Below are positions 36,330 to 48,369 of a stretch of DNA of 64,000 nt, in pieces (position 1 is the stretch's first letter; each line of letters opens with the position of its first letter). The stretch is from Isoetes taiwanensis (taxonomy: Eukaryota; Streptophyta; Lycopodiopsida; Isoetales; Isoetaceae): NCBI GenBank assembly GCA_021234155.1, contig JAJEKV010000015.1:8505662-8569661 (forward strand). Reading direction: 5' to 3'. Under the pieces are notes generated by a model. The model did no database searches, was not told the DNA's origin, and saw only the letters and a list, made by a program, of their open reading frames with translations. The translations under genes were made by a program, and so were the position numbers.

Positions 36330-37760
36330 CCCAAAGATGGCTTTGTTTATCAATTTGCACTTATAGTACCAGAGCGCAAAGAAGAAGAAGAAGAAGAAGA
36401 ATGATGGTTATATGTTCGCAAAGGGCAACAGATTAGGGCACCTGGAATTTTGTACCGTTGTCTATTCCGTAAAGAAAATAGGAATCAATTAGCATGGATT
36501 TCATGGTGGATTGCTAAGGACACAAACAGAAAGGATGCTATTCTTGTTGACAAATTAACCAAACATGCTCATTTCTTTCCAAATAGGAAAACAATAAATG
36601 AAAAAGGAAATCAAGTAATATATTTATTCATGACATCTTTCGCTTACATGTCATTCCTACAAGTATTGCTTCTGATAGAGACCCAAGGTTTACTAGTAAC
36701 TTTTGGACTTCGCTTTTCAAGGAAGTTGGAACTCAATTGATGAGTTACAACCTACCATCCAAAAACGGATGGGCAAAATAAAAAGAGTAAACAGTGGTCC
36801 TTGAGGACATGTTACTTGATGTATTGTCAAGACAATCCAAAGAAATAGGAAGGTTTATTACCTTTAGCAGTAGTTTGCTTACAATAATTCTAAACAGAAT
36901 CTATAGGGATGACACATTTTGAAGCACTTTACTTGACAAGATTGTTATGCTCCAATAAATTGGTAGGATCCCATGGTTAAATCTGAAATTTCTAGATAGA
37001 TGTTGGAAGAATATGAAGAAAGGTGCAAATTTTATAAGAAGCATACTAGCGGTAAGCACAACATAGATAGAAGCAATTTGCGTGATAAGCATAGAATACA
37101 TCGAGAATTCAAGGTTCGAGGACTTTGTATATCTCCGTGTGAAACCAAAGAAAAAGTTAGCTTAGAATTGGGAAATGTAGTAACTTGCTCCAAGATATGC
37201 TGGTCCTTTGAAAATCCTTAAAAGATGAGGAACCTAGCATACCAATTAGAGTTGCCACCACATGTGCAAGTCCCGGAATTGCAATTAATCCAAGAGAACA
37301 ATATCTTTAAAGTAATGCCATCCCAAATATTAAAAGATTCGGATCGAAGTTGCCATGAGTAGAACAATCAAAGAAATCCCTATACAATGGGCTTTTACTA
37401 TCCCGTAGAAAGATGCAACCCGAATTGGAATTAAATGAGGCGTATAAAATATGGTAAGGATTTTCTAAATCTTTGCGAACTATATCCTGCCCATGGGATA
37501 AAATTATCTAAAAGATGTATCAAACTTGTTAAGTATAAATAATACATGAGGTTTTGAAGGAGTATTACTTGCAATAATGCGGATGTGATGTGAATTACAT
37601 TGCGATACTATCTAAAAGATGTAGAAAACTTGTTAAGTATAAACAATACATGAAGTTGATGCACTAAATTGATGTGATAAATTTGTATTCGATTTGAGGA
37701 TGTCCTAATTCTAAGAGGGGGATTGAAATGTGATGTGATAAAATTTTAAATTTAGTTTCA
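36330..37760 (+). mobile_element. Ty3/gypsy retrotransposon relic: integrase, chromodomain region, PPT and 3' LTR start
   Basis: Across several frames the order is the one seen in Ty3/gypsy polyproteins: YVRKGQQ (zinc-finger end), [60 protein letters not shown] (for YHPQTDGQ), IGMTHFEALY, then LEEYEERCKFYKKH and a GDLVYLRV-like strand followed by KILKR and LPPHV. A polypurine tract, AAGAGGGGGA, ends at about 37722 and TGAAATGTGATG after it looks like the start of a 3' LTR. Frameshifts and stops are numerous. Reverse transcriptase and the 5' LTR are not seen. A (GAA)n run lies at 36381-36402. Confidence 0.82.
37511..37660. repeat. ~106-bp direct repeat in the gypsy 3' region
   Basis: AAAAGATGTATCAAACTTGT near 37510 recurs as AAAAGATGTAGAAAACTTGT near 37616, followed in both by TAAGTATAAAYAATACATGA. 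It lies between the integrase relic and the polypurine tract. Confidence 0.7.
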
Positions 37761-40590
37761 TTAAAATATAAGAAAGAGATATATATGTGACTCTTGAACT
37801 GATAGGCTCCTCTTGGAGCTAAAAGGGCGTAATTAAACAATCGATTCAATTCCCGCTATTTGGATCTCTTTAGGGATCAGAACAATGGGCAGGGCAGGCC
37901 ATCGGCCGCTGCCTCTGCTCCAAACAGAACCACGATGGTTCTTGGTGGCCCACCCAATCGGGTGATGCCAAGTCAGCCTTTAAAGAAGTTTGAAACAAAA
38001 GAAAAATGGTAAGCATATTGATAAAAATGCTTTACATATAAATTAGAGGTCAAAAGTTCGAACTTGTGTTGGGACAAGGTTCAAATTATTCTTTGTGCAT
38101 GTCACAATTAATAACTTGTGAACTTATTTTTATTTGTACAAGAAATTTATCACGGCGGCCAGGGGATTCGTATATCTGTGGAATTGTGTGAAAGATGGTC
38201 TTGAAATGCAAAAAGGGGCCTTTATAGTGTGAAAGAGGTTCGTGAAATGCAAGGCTTAATAGTAAAGAATTTGTGTAAAAACATTTCTTTCTATTAATTT
38301 TTTCTATTAAGTTATGTAAATTGGATTTGCTTGGCTATGAAGTTGAAAACTACTAGACTTGATGATTGATTTGGGTTTTCTAACTATTTTATATTGCATG
38401 ATTTAGATGACATTTCCCCATTGATATGAATTTTTTACAAACATCATTGAAATGCCACTTGAATAAAAAATAATTGATAGTCAATGATTTTATTTTCAAT
38501 GAACAATTTCGCTTCATTGCCTTGAAAGGGGATTAGTGTATTAAATGCTAGCGAGAGCATGTCACATCATCATTTATAATTTGAAAGATTTTAGTTTGAA
38601 AGTAAATCCATATGCACTACAAACTTTTAGAATTGTTCAATTGAATTGAATTTACAATGTGTACCAAGAATCTTTTGTAACGTGTTAGTTTCTTTTGTTT
38701 ATTTATCGCCTTTATGTAGAGAAGCTCTCCTCGCTACCACATCTCACACATAATTTAATCGCTTTCCGTAGCATTGAGTAACCCAAATTCCTTTTCCTTT
38801 TAACTGCTTTTGCATAATCACCCCAAGGCCTTCCAATCGGATGGTAAGATACATGAATAAAAGGTTTTTCTTACCTAATTGTCCATTCACTGCAGGCAGT
38901 CAACTTTACGCTTATATGAAGGTTCCAAACCAATTTTTATTGTCCAAATTAAGACCATTTAAAGCTGAATTTGTGATGTTCGTGAGTGTAGCTCCTAATA
39001 GCAATCCCAAACATAAGTCTCAGTTAACACAAACAATCGGATTGTTGAATATATCACAGATGATCAAGAACAGCCATATATTAAAAATTACCTACAATAT
39101 GAACATGCACTTTGAGATGTCCATGGTAAAGTTGAGACTGAGATTATGCTGCAATATTCAAAGCTACAAGAATTCCTAAATTTACAACAGTATAGAATAT
39201 ACATAACATGAGACATGTATGCAGTTGCTTTATTTAGAAATGCATTTTTACCTTAACTTATAGTCACCACAGAATGAAGACTCAATTGTGTTTTGCTTCT
39301 TTGAAGGAAGAATGCACGGAAACAATCATTTCAATCATTTCAGAAGACCTATTACAAAGACAAATATTATTGTTAATGAAATTTGGCTTGCATCTCCAAA
39401 GCAAGAAATTCGTGAATGTGGTATGATAGAGTGTGATGCCCTTCTACAACCTTGCTTTGATGATTTAAATAATAATCAAGGATGTTTTTTCTAAGTTTAA
39501 ACCGCTTTTTAAGAAGAGGTTGAAAAGGTGGAAATTGAAGCAAAGCAAGTTTTGAAGATGATAAGCAAAGCAAGTTTTGAAGATGATAACATTTCAAGCA
39601 ACATGAGAAAATAATAAATGCCAATCACATAAAAGATAATGATAATTTCGGTACCGATACGTAAGTAGAAACATGGTTGCTATTTCGCACAAAGAGATAG
39701 ATGAGCAAAGATCATTACCGGAGAAAAGGATGTACACATAGTCTCAGCGGATCCCGAGGTTATGATTGTTGTGCACTTGATGCTCAATTGCATTCTCGCA
39801 TAATCGCCTTTGAGGGAGATTCAATATTAAAATTGATCTCACGGCCTTTGAGGGAGGCTCACGCATTTGTGTATCTTTAGGCTTTGTCCACTTAATGCAA
39901 TAATCAACTCGTGAGCATCCTCGAGAATTGATCCACGCAATTTCTTTTCTTTCCTTCCCTTCCTTCTGATATCTTTTTTGTGTTCACACTGCATTGTGTG
40001 CGGATGCAATGTGAAGTCGCACGTGCCTACAACAATCCACTTTTTCCTTTTGGATGGCTATTGATGCACTAATTGCCTTGCCAATATCTTCTTTAAGTTT
40101 GTTTGACGAATACGCTTTGTCATTATGAAAAGGGTAAACCTGTAAGAGTTGGGTTCCTAGATGAGCAAAATTTTCATCTCAAGGCACCAAGATTGATATT
40201 GTTTCATTAAATTTTATGCTTGCAATGGAAAGGCACCAATAGTATCCTAGTGGTTCTAGCTCCCAATTGGCTTTCATTACCATATTCCGCATGAAACTAG
40301 GTCACCTCCTATTGATGGAAAAAAATCTCATTGTGCATGCATTTGGTACGATTGTTGCAAGGTATTACAACACAAATTATGACGCTAAAACTGCCTTTAA
40401 AATTAAACACGATAATGCTTACGGCAAGAATCGCACAATCAAATATGCTAGAGCAGAACTATATATAAGCATACCTAGAGGATTTTTACTTTAAGATCGC
40501 TTAGTTTAGCAGCCTTCCGAGAACTCAAGACAAGCTCCTTTGGCTAGGATAGAATTAGCTTGGAAAGCATACCGAAAAATCAAGACATAA
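37761..40590. other. Gene-free stretch
   Basis: No supported gene or clear repeat. Open frames at 38841-39179 (plus), 39288-39494 (plus) and 40267-40494 (plus) show no domains I recognise. A 25-base phrase, AAAGCAAGTTTTGAAGATGATAA, is directly repeated at about 39540 and 39566. Confidence 0.35.
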
Positions 40591-40599
40591 GCACATAAC

Positions 40600-41560
40600 C
40601 TTGGCCCTAAGTTGATTTTTGAAACTAACAAGCTTTTGCAAAACATTGGTCTCCAAGCTTCCATGTTCCATGTGCTTTGCAAGAACTAAGAAGTGATTTC
40701 CAAAGAAGAAACATCATTATGTCGATCGGCATCGGAAACCGTTGAGTAAATTTCAGCCTCCACAAAATATCATGCACCCAAGGAGATCAACCATGCAAAT
40801 ATAAACTGGAAGTTATTTGGCTTTATACCATAGGTTTCTCTCATGGATGTGAAGTGCCGAAACCTTCATCCAACAAGCCCCTACATGGTCAGATGCGAAG
40901 AATGGCGTGCTGAATGCCATATCATCCGGTGTTGTACCAAAGATCTTCCATATCATGAAGCCACCCACGCCTAGCCCAACATCACCATTATGGGCATATC
41001 CAAAGAACCATTGTACCCCAAGTTATCACATTTCGAATCAACAACTTGTCAAAGACATCGATGCTTTCTCCATGTTCCCACATTTAGCATACATGTCCGT
41101 AACCGTGATTCTCTATTATAAGATCGGATCTCTGGCCAAATAACCTGGTTAATGGTATTGCCTCGCTATGTTCTATGGCACCCATGTTTTCACATGCTTT
41201 CAAAACTCCTAAATATGTGACTTTGTTTGGGTGTATGTTCTCTTGTAGAATACTTTCAAAAAAATTCCAGAGCAAGAAGTTCAACTAGCATTATTGAGCA
41301 AACATTTTGGCAATAATTAATGCGAAATGCTACAATATCTCGATTTTTAAAAACCCATCAAAAACTCGATGATAAACTTGATCCCTAGATACCAAACTTT
41401 GCATACATGTCTATAAGCATTGCTTGCCCTACAAAAAATATGAGAACGAACCCATTTCTCATAAAACTCATCATCGATTGAGATTTAATGTCAAGACATG
41501 CTTGCAAAACATAAATATGAATAAATGTGTTGACTTTGCCACCTAGAAGCCCTCATCTAT
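40600..41560 (-). pseudogene. PPR protein pseudogene (PLS class, E-motif end)
   Basis: On the minus strand, frames switch repeatedly but give canonical PPR phrases in order: VFVGQAMLIDMYAKFG, LKNRDIVAF, FFESILQENIHPNKVTYL, GVLKACENMGAIEHS, VTDMYAKCGNMEKA, NVITWGTMV, YAHNGDVGLG, MVDLLG, and an E motif reading LLWKSLLSSCKAHGTWKLGD. PLS-class PPR proteins bind organellar RNA for C-to-U editing. At least six frame changes over 950 bases make this a pseudogene or a heavily miscalled gene. The longest intact frame is 41084-41284. Upstream sequence to about 41900 may hold more of it. Confidence 0.8.
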
Positions 41561-42494
41561 CAAAAAATGTTAATGGCCTTTTTGCTTCCCCAAGTTTAGA
41601 ATTAGCCGCTTAATAATCTTGCGGGAAAAACATGTATGCTCGGTAGGCTTTACAACTTTGTTGAATGCTTTGGTTTGTCTCATCTAGAACACCGCAATAG
41701 CACAAAAAATTCAGATAAGATGATCCAACTAAAATATTGTTCTTTTTCTTGGGCATTTTTAACCATGAGTGATTCCTCCTTCACTCATACAATATCCCAA
41801 ATTTTTTTTTTTGCATCCGCTGAGAGATGATAAACTTGATCCCTAGACAAAGAAATTCCTTTGCATTTGCATCGTTTCTGATACACCAATTGCCTTGCCC
41901 AAATCCGTGATTGCTAGTAAATGGAGAGCTTGAGCAAACAAAGGCAAGCTCTATCCTAAAACGATGTAGAAAAGAGTGCCATGACCTCCAAAGCAGAGGG
42001 GGTCATTAGCGAGAGAAAAATGAGAAACCCATTTGCTTTTCCACGATTTGCAATGCTGCATTCCAAATGCTTAACCGAAACCCCATTTGCTTTTCCACTT
42101 GTTTTCATATGCTCTTTGCATTCCAAACTTTTTGTGGCTATAAAGAGAAGCAAAATCCTAAAAATCTTCAAACAACCTAAGCATGATCGAAACAAAAGCT
42201 AAGAAACGGTCATCCGCTCCTTGTGTTCTAAATATGGCCCTAAGTGCATGCTCAACCAATTTTTTGATTTATTTTCTGTCTTGGAAGCAATCCATACAAC
42301 CACATAATCCACACTGTGTGTTCGCTACCATTCGTGATTCGCCATAAACTTGTGGATGATGGTCGGAGTAAAAGAGGCAAACTGCACTATGCACAACTAT
42401 TTTCCATTTTTCTCTCACTGGAAAAAAATACCATCTGCCCAAAGTTGTCTCTAGCAATAGCATCGTCGTCTCATTTCGGCAGCATCGCATCCTT

Positions 42495-42553
42495 GGCTTC
42501 GAAGCAAAGCTTTCTGAAGAATCTTCCGCTTGCTTCGAAGCAAAGCTTTCCTC
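42495..42553. repeat. Direct repeat of GCTTCGAAGCAAAGCTTTC
   Basis: The 19-base GCTTCGAAGCAAAGCTTTC occurs twice, separated by about 18 bases. Each contains two small palindromes, GCTTCGAAGC and AAAGCTTT. No function is assigned. Confidence 0.7.
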
Positions 42554-43365
42554 CCAAAATCCACACATTGTAAATTCGACCGGCTGATCGATGCCCTACG
42601 ACACGAATACGTTATAGCACAATTATACATGTTTAGATATATACGGAATTATAATATTAAGGTTAGAATGCTTATTTGCAAGTTAATGTTGAGGGTTCGA
42701 ATTCGTTCATAGACGTGCTTTGAATTATTCTTTTGCACGTTATTCTAGTTGATGTTGCAAGATCAAATTAAATTATCTTTAGTTACTGGTTTAGGATTTA
42801 GCCCATTGGTGCTATTATTAGGCATTGCGTTGTTATTAGATTGCACCTTGGTCTACCCACAACCTCCTGGGAGAATAAGCAGAAACCAAGGCCATGAGTG
42901 TTAAGCACTCAACACTAGTGAGTGGGCACCTGATGAAGCTCACTAGCGCGGACTCGACGCTGGTCACGTCGAGTTGCTTCTAGGTGAAGGTTATTCCCCT
43001 AAGCTAGAGACCCATAGCTTAACATATTATTTGGGTTTGGGGACGATGTGTAGGTTCTGCACCCGTGGAATCTTGAGCATTGTGTCAAGTATTTTAGTAA
43101 CAACAAGTTAGCCAAGCGTAAGGACCGCCACAAGCTTATCCATTCTTGCTACCCCATGACCTAAAGAATCAGAGTGACTTAAAGAATGCAAGAGCGCCAT
43201 TTAAATGCGATCAAAATTTTCAAGTCATCGGGAACCCCATTCAGTTCTACGACGCAAAGAAAAGGAAACGAGATTGGTTTCCGGAAAGCGAGCTGCCATT
43301 TTGATCAAGAATGGCGAGCCACTTTTTTTAAAATAGTAGTTAGGAGCTGCATTCAGAAGTTCTCG

Positions 43366-43516
43366 AGGGCCTTGTTTGTTGGTATAATCGCTCAATCCTA
43401 TAATCGCTCAATCCTAGCCATCCATAATAAGCATATTCCCAAGCATATCCAAAACCCAATAACCACAATCATTCACCACAAATTAAGATGGGGTCAAATC
43501 CCCATTTCCACCTCAA
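43366..43516. repeat. Dispersed ~150-bp repeat, copy 2
   Basis: Same order of phrases as 31222-31394: CTATAATCGCTCAATCCTAG, CCATCCA, AAGCATATTCCCAAGCATAT, AAGATGGGGT..CCCCATTTCCAC. The hairpin arms are weaker here than in copy 1. Confidence 0.7.
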
Positions 43517-43799
43517 AGATATGCTTGTCAAAACCATATTACAAGTCAATATACACTATACAATACACATGACAATGGAAACATGAATAATACTAGAATG
43601 AGAAGTAGATGGATCTACCACACAACACACATAAACAAGCTTTGCATGCATAAACTCTAAATCCCCGCCAAATCTGGAAGCAACATTCTCGGTGGCTTCT
43701 ACTTGCTAAGCATACACTGCTCGCCGCTTTTGTTTTGCTCTACAGCTCAAGGAGAAGCACTTCGTGCATGTAAAGATCAAAAAGCAATACAAAAAGAAT

Positions 43800-43962
43800 G
43801 GGGATTTGAACCCCACCAAAAAGAATCTGCATATAATGCCATATATGAACAACAAAGAAATAATCCAGTGAGCATGAATCGCTTTCACAAAGACATCCAC
43901 ACAAAGATTTATCCGCCAACATACCGCAGCCTTTCAAGAAAACAATTGGGGATTTGAACCCC
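43800..43962 (-). repeat. Two GGGGTTCAAATCCCC motifs (T-arm/B-box like)
   Basis: The 15-base motif GGGGATTTGAACCCC lies at 43800-43814 and 43948-43962; two further exact copies are at 23174-23188 and 23213-23227. On the minus strand it reads GGGGTTCAAATCCCC, the form of a tRNA T-arm and pol III B box. No full tRNA fold accompanies any of the four. Confidence 0.6.
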
Positions 43963-44339
43963 TGTTAAGAGATGGCGCATTCAATGCCCCGCCATGAACA
44001 TATTCTCCCTTAAGAACAAAATAAAAACTCCTACCGTGGATAAACTACACCACTCATATGAAGTCGCCCATGAAACAATGGAAAAAAAGATGGGTTTTCT
44101 TATGTGACCCTGCCACAATCTTCATGCCCCGCCATGAACTCCTCTTGCAAAGAAAACCTAAGTAAGATGCACTCCATTCTCTTGCGGAAAAAGCATATCA
44201 AATCCACACAATAAGAAAAAAGGATGGCACAACTCCATGACCATGCAAATGGCCATGAACCGCCAGAGAAGAACGCCACCGCTCAAAAAAAGACACCGGA
44301 CTTCCAAAGAAACACTTCCTCCTGCTCGATCCATTCGCC

Positions 44340-44785
44340 CCACGTGGACGCGAGGACATCGCCGCGACTGGTGTTCTAAAAATTCAAGCTTCCAGAACAA
44401 ACCCAATCAACCCCAATCGACCATTGGAACACCAAAACCTAATTACTGAGTCAGCAATATAACAATTTTACATACGAATACATCCACAAACCATCCAAAA
44501 TCTTATGTAACACCACCCCCCAAACAACATTTTGGAAACCTAATCCTAACGTGAATCAGATAGAAAGAATATGCCTTAATGTAATAAATCGCGACCCTAT
44601 TAAGTTTCCAAAATGTTGTTTTGGTATGGTGTTACATAAGGTTTCCTAAGGTTTTGGCAGTATTCGTATATGTTATTTTGGTATAAGTCCGTCGACATAT
44701 GGGTTTCCTGATTCCAATGGTCGATTGGGTTAGGTCGAAGGATTCTCATTTTTAGAAGTTCTGTTCTGGCTTGTGGGCGCGTGGA
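44340..44785. repeat. Foldback repeat, ~190-bp arms with ~65-bp spacer
   Basis: The left arm (about 44340-44540) and right arm (about 44606-44785) are inverted copies. The inner part is best conserved: CTTATGTAACACCA and AACAACATTTTGGAAAC at the left match TTTCCAAAATGTTGTT and TGGTGTTACATAAG at the right. Further out GACCATTGGAA matches TTCCAATGGTC and ATACGAATAC matches GTATTCGTAT. Transcription through it would give a long imperfect hairpin. The outer ends are too diverged to define a target duplication. Confidence 0.75.
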
Positions 44786-46019
44786 GCCGTGGAGCGGATG
44801 CAGGGCGCTTTGGATGGGCGGCTCCCTGATGGGCTGGTCGCTTTCGCTTGGCCATAACCCATCGGGCGGAGTTAATCCGCATAGAGGCACGAGGCAGCGC
44901 TCATGCAAAAATCCGGCCGAGGCACAGAGGCAGAGGCGCTTCATGGCACGTAGGCGAACTACCATGGAAATCCGGCGAGGCACGCGGCCCTAAAGCATGT
45001 TCCTGTGTGTTTCTTTCTTCACAAACATTGTCATTTTGGTTTTTGCAGAGGTTTAGGTGCAAGAAGGTCTGGAGTATGGATTTTGTGTGGCAGTGGGAGC
45101 TTCCGCTCTGATTAAGCCCTTTTTTCCCATATGTATTCCTTCCGCCTAGATGCTCTTGGAGGCATGCCAGCCTGAGGAAGAGCTCCTGTTGCAGAGTTTA
45201 TGGTTGGTGAAGCATGAGGGTACCGGCTTCGGTCGACAAGGTTCAACTCCCCGTGCTTCATTGTGTTCTTTGTTTCTTTCTTGTTGTGGGTAGAATGACA
45301 GTTGATGCATAGAAGCCCATTCTTCACCAGCAATGGAGCTCCTGCATGTGCAAAGTTTGGTCTCATAGCTTGTGAACAGAGTGAGGTTCGGGCTTGTATT
45401 TTGGAGGCCCTTCTGTAAATTCCTTTGCAAGTGAGACAGTTGTGTAGAATATTGCTTCATAGCAGATATGGTGCTCTAACTGTATGCTTGCAAAACAGGT
45501 TTACTTGTTTCTTACTTGTGTGTATGTACGCATTACATTTTTACCCTTTTTAGGATCCACATGCTTCACTTATATAAATTTAAATGTTCTTAGTATTAGC
45601 TCGAAAAAAGGACAAAGTAATTATGCGAATAGATTAAACGGAACTTAATACAAAAAAAAAACTATTAAATTGGCAAATATATGTTGTAAGTGTAGGCAAA
45701 AATAGGTTGTAATTATAGCTGAGGTGTAGATAATTATACAAAATTAATGAAAACATAGGGTGTATGTAAGTAATACTAAAGAGTTAAATATAAGTTGTAA
45801 TTCTAGAGTATTAAGTATAGGCAAAAACAGGTTGTAAGTATAGCTGACATGTGGGTAATTCTAGAGAATTAATGACAACCTAGGATGTAATTAATTCAAT
45901 AGAATTAATGATAGCTAATTCATATAGGGTATAATTCGTATATGATGTGATAGAATCATAATTACCACTGTGTCTACTAAGTTATACAAAATCTTGCATG
46001 CAACTACTATATCTTGGAT

Positions 46020-46110
46020 GAAACCTTTCATTCCTTCAAGCGCCCATCCTTCCTTCCTTCAAGTGCCCATCCTTCCAGCACCCATCCATCCTTCCTTCCT
46101 TCATTCCTTA
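46020..46110. repeat. TTCC-rich tract upstream of a small gene
   Basis: Repeated CATCCTTCC and CTTCCTTCC units cover about 90 bases directly before the ATG at 46113. Such pyrimidine tracts are common in plant promoters and 5' leaders. Confidence 0.6.
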
Positions 46111-46112
46111 CC

Positions 46113-46568
46113 ATGGTGAGCCATGCCGCCCGGCCCGCTCCATCCCGCCGGACTCGCCTGAGAGAGGCGAAGAAGGAGATCAAGAAATTGATCAAGAAAT
46201 CCCTTCCCCCCTCCCGCAGATGCCATTGTGGCTTCCTTCCGCACCACAACCGGATGAATGCGCCGGAGTCAAGCTTCGAGGGCAAGTTCACCGTGATATC
46301 CAAATCGAGTAGCAAAGACTAGCAACCCCGGAGTCCCCCATACACCAGCAGATTCTGATGACGAGCTGGAGAAGGAGGTCGAAAAAGCGTAAGAAATGGA
46401 GGAAGCCCGGATGAGGAGTGGCGCGAAGAATTGGAAGAAGAGAAGAAGCAGATTATCATGAATGCCCTCTCCTTCTCTGATGACGAAGATGTTGCAGAAG
46501 CCATCCTTGAAGAGATGGTAGAAGAAAGCAAAGAGGAAGAAGAGGAGGACGAGGAGGATGAGGGCTAA
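46113..46568 (+). CDS. Hypothetical small protein, basic start and acidic end
   Basis: From ATG at 46113 the frame reads RRTRLREAKKEIKKLIKK, a strongly basic helix-like start, then SFEGKFTVISKSSSKD and TAG at 46319. Shifted frames continue with PADSDDELEKEVEKA and then LEEEKKQIIMNALSFSDDED and EEMVEESKEEEEEDEEDEG to TAA at 46566-46568. Coherent charge patterns on both sides of each shift suggest one protein of about 150 residues with two frame errors. I do not recognise the family; chromatin-associated or nucleolar proteins often look like this, but that is only a guess from composition. A run of 26 T follows the stop immediately. Confidence 0.45.
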
Positions 46569-46594
46569 TTTTTTTTTTTTTTTTTTTTTTTTTT
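46569..46594. repeat. T26 homopolymer
   Basis: Twenty-six T follow the TAA of the preceding small frame. It could be the poly(A) tail of an inverted retroposed copy, but no flanking duplication was found. Confidence 0.8.
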
Positions 46595-47415
46595 AAATGA
46601 CTAGGCATGCGCAACCTTTAAATACTGTGAGCATTACATGAAGGTTTGGATTCTATCTAAGACAAGAGGCTTAAAAGGTTTAATTCGAGTTAAAATGTTT
46701 GCACAACTCTTAAATATGGTGAGGATTACATGTAGTTGTGGATTCCAGCAAGACAAGTGGCTTTAAAGGTTTTAAATCAACTGTATGGGATGGCATGGAC
46801 TTAAGCAATTGCTTGGATGAATGTGAAGAGCACTCCAGATGCATAACATTACAATTCAAGGTTGTACAAAGGGGGGGTCAATTTATTATTTTAATATGAT
46901 GGTCTTTTGACCAAGTTATTGAACCTTAAAATATCATATTCAGAAATTCGAGACTATTTTCTAGGGTTTGTTGCGGCCAAGGTCCTAATGTAGATCCGCA
47001 CAGTGCATACAAATGGTTGAGTGCTTCTTCCTAGCCAAGATCCGTAAATGCATAAATAGATGGTTCGCACATATGAAAGATGATCTTCACAAGCTCTGAC
47101 ATTTATTTGTGTAATCGGCCTTTACAGAGTACTTTCTTTGACGAATGGTGAGTTTGTACGCTTGGCCCCGCTTTAAGCTGTGGTAGCACCAAGGAAATTA
47201 GTCATTGGTCTTGCGTAAGGTTCTCGCCGCTTTAAGCCAAGGAGGTACAAGCTATATTTGCTGGTTCTTCACACACAAGGTATCGATCTTTGACCAAACT
47301 ATGGTCATTGAAAATGATTTCAATCATATCCGAACTAGTCTTAATGACATCCCCGATTTCCATATCACCGCACGATTTTGCCTAGCCTGCTCCCTCCTTT
47401 TATCTTCCCTCTAAA

Positions 47416-47702
47416 ATGGACAGAGAATTCACCTGCATGGTTACTCCTTCAAAGGCAAGTGATGAAGAGCTTGATGAGCTCCTAGAGGCCGAAATACAAT
47501 GGTGTCTTCTTCGAGATAAGTATGGCAAATATGCAAGTTCCAAATAATGCCTGAGGCAAAGAAAAGGGCACTTATGGATGATTCTCGAAGCAAGGAAAAT
47601 AGCAGCACTAAGAATCTTGCAAGGAGAAATGCACGGGAAACATCTTCAGTCCCTGAAACTCAAATCCATGTGGAGTATAATTCTGACCATGAGGATTTAC
47701 AG
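47416..47702 (+). CDS. Unidentified exon(s), acidic/charged protein
   Basis: ATG at 47416 opens MDREFTCMVTPSKASDEELD and LLRDKYGKYASSK before TAA; one base off, the frame runs on as MPEAKKRALMDDSRSKENSS and ends HVEYNSDHEDLQ at a good donor (ACAG|GTACCC at 47702/47703). The composition is that of a real, hydrophilic protein with one indel at about 47547. No domain is recognised. The downstream segment at 48090-48265, related to the duplicated block, may be a further exon. Confidence 0.4.
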
Positions 47703-48089
47703 GTACCCTTAGTTAATTTTCTTCTGAACTTAAAGCTTTGTGATATTCAAAAGCAGTCTTATGGGACATGCATAGATTTAAGTATTATTTGTTGATCCGA
47801 ATTCCTAAATGGGAGGTTTTAATGCCCCATTATGCAAGTATGATGATACCTAGATGAGTTTCAGGTTTTCCTGGATTGATCTCCCTGGTTGCTGGTGTGA
47901 GCTTTGCAAATATTGCAAGTAAAATATGAGCGTTGCTTTTTAATTCTAGCTGATACTTGTTTGAGTAAATTGTTAGTGCAGAATGATAATTTCTGTAAAA
48001 TAAGAACTGTCAAACTACTGCAGCTTTATGCATTGTATAAGTTAATAGTATTGATGTTTTCTCTCATTCCTGTGCTAATGGGCTGCAAG

Positions 48090-48265
48090 GGAGGTGCAAG
48101 GAGTGACCGGTGATAAGCCGAGAGACTCTATGTACCTTCTGGCCCTTAACTTATTACCATTATCATGCTAATAAGTTTTTGGTTGGTCGCAGTACTAACG
48201 CTCTCTCTTCTTTTGCTTTTCCTTGGAGTTCCATTGGTGTTAGGGATATATGGGATGTGGAAATA
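48090..48265 (+). repeat. Third, diverged partial copy of the exon-like core of the duplicated block
   Basis: GGTGATAAGCCGAGAGA, TACCTT.TGGCCCTT and the spacing to CATGCTAATAAG match GGTGATAAACCGAGAGGC, TACCTTTTGGCCCTTC and the following bases at 51443 and 54121. Here the frame GDKPRDS soon meets a stop, while a different frame is open from 48110 to 48364. Confidence 0.5.
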
Positions 48266-48369
48266 CGAACACGACGGTCTATTGAATTAGAGCATGTTAT
48301 CACCGAGAATATGGATCACTTTTTGGTTGTAGTTTGTTATGTTTATGCAAGTTTTTTAAGGTAAACCTT

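Noticed and set aside
36381-36402. GAA repeat as a functional acidic tract
   Set aside because: It lies in a frame with a stop directly after it, inside a decayed Ty3/gypsy relic.
43940-44030. tRNA gene around the GGGGTTCAAATCCCC motif
   Set aside because: Only the T-arm can be drawn; no D-arm, anticodon stem or acceptor pairing on the 5' side.
46028-46315. Minus-strand frame opposite the small basic/acidic gene
   Set aside because: It is the complement of the TTCC tract and the basic helix; repeats of RKDG-like residues come from the microsatellite.
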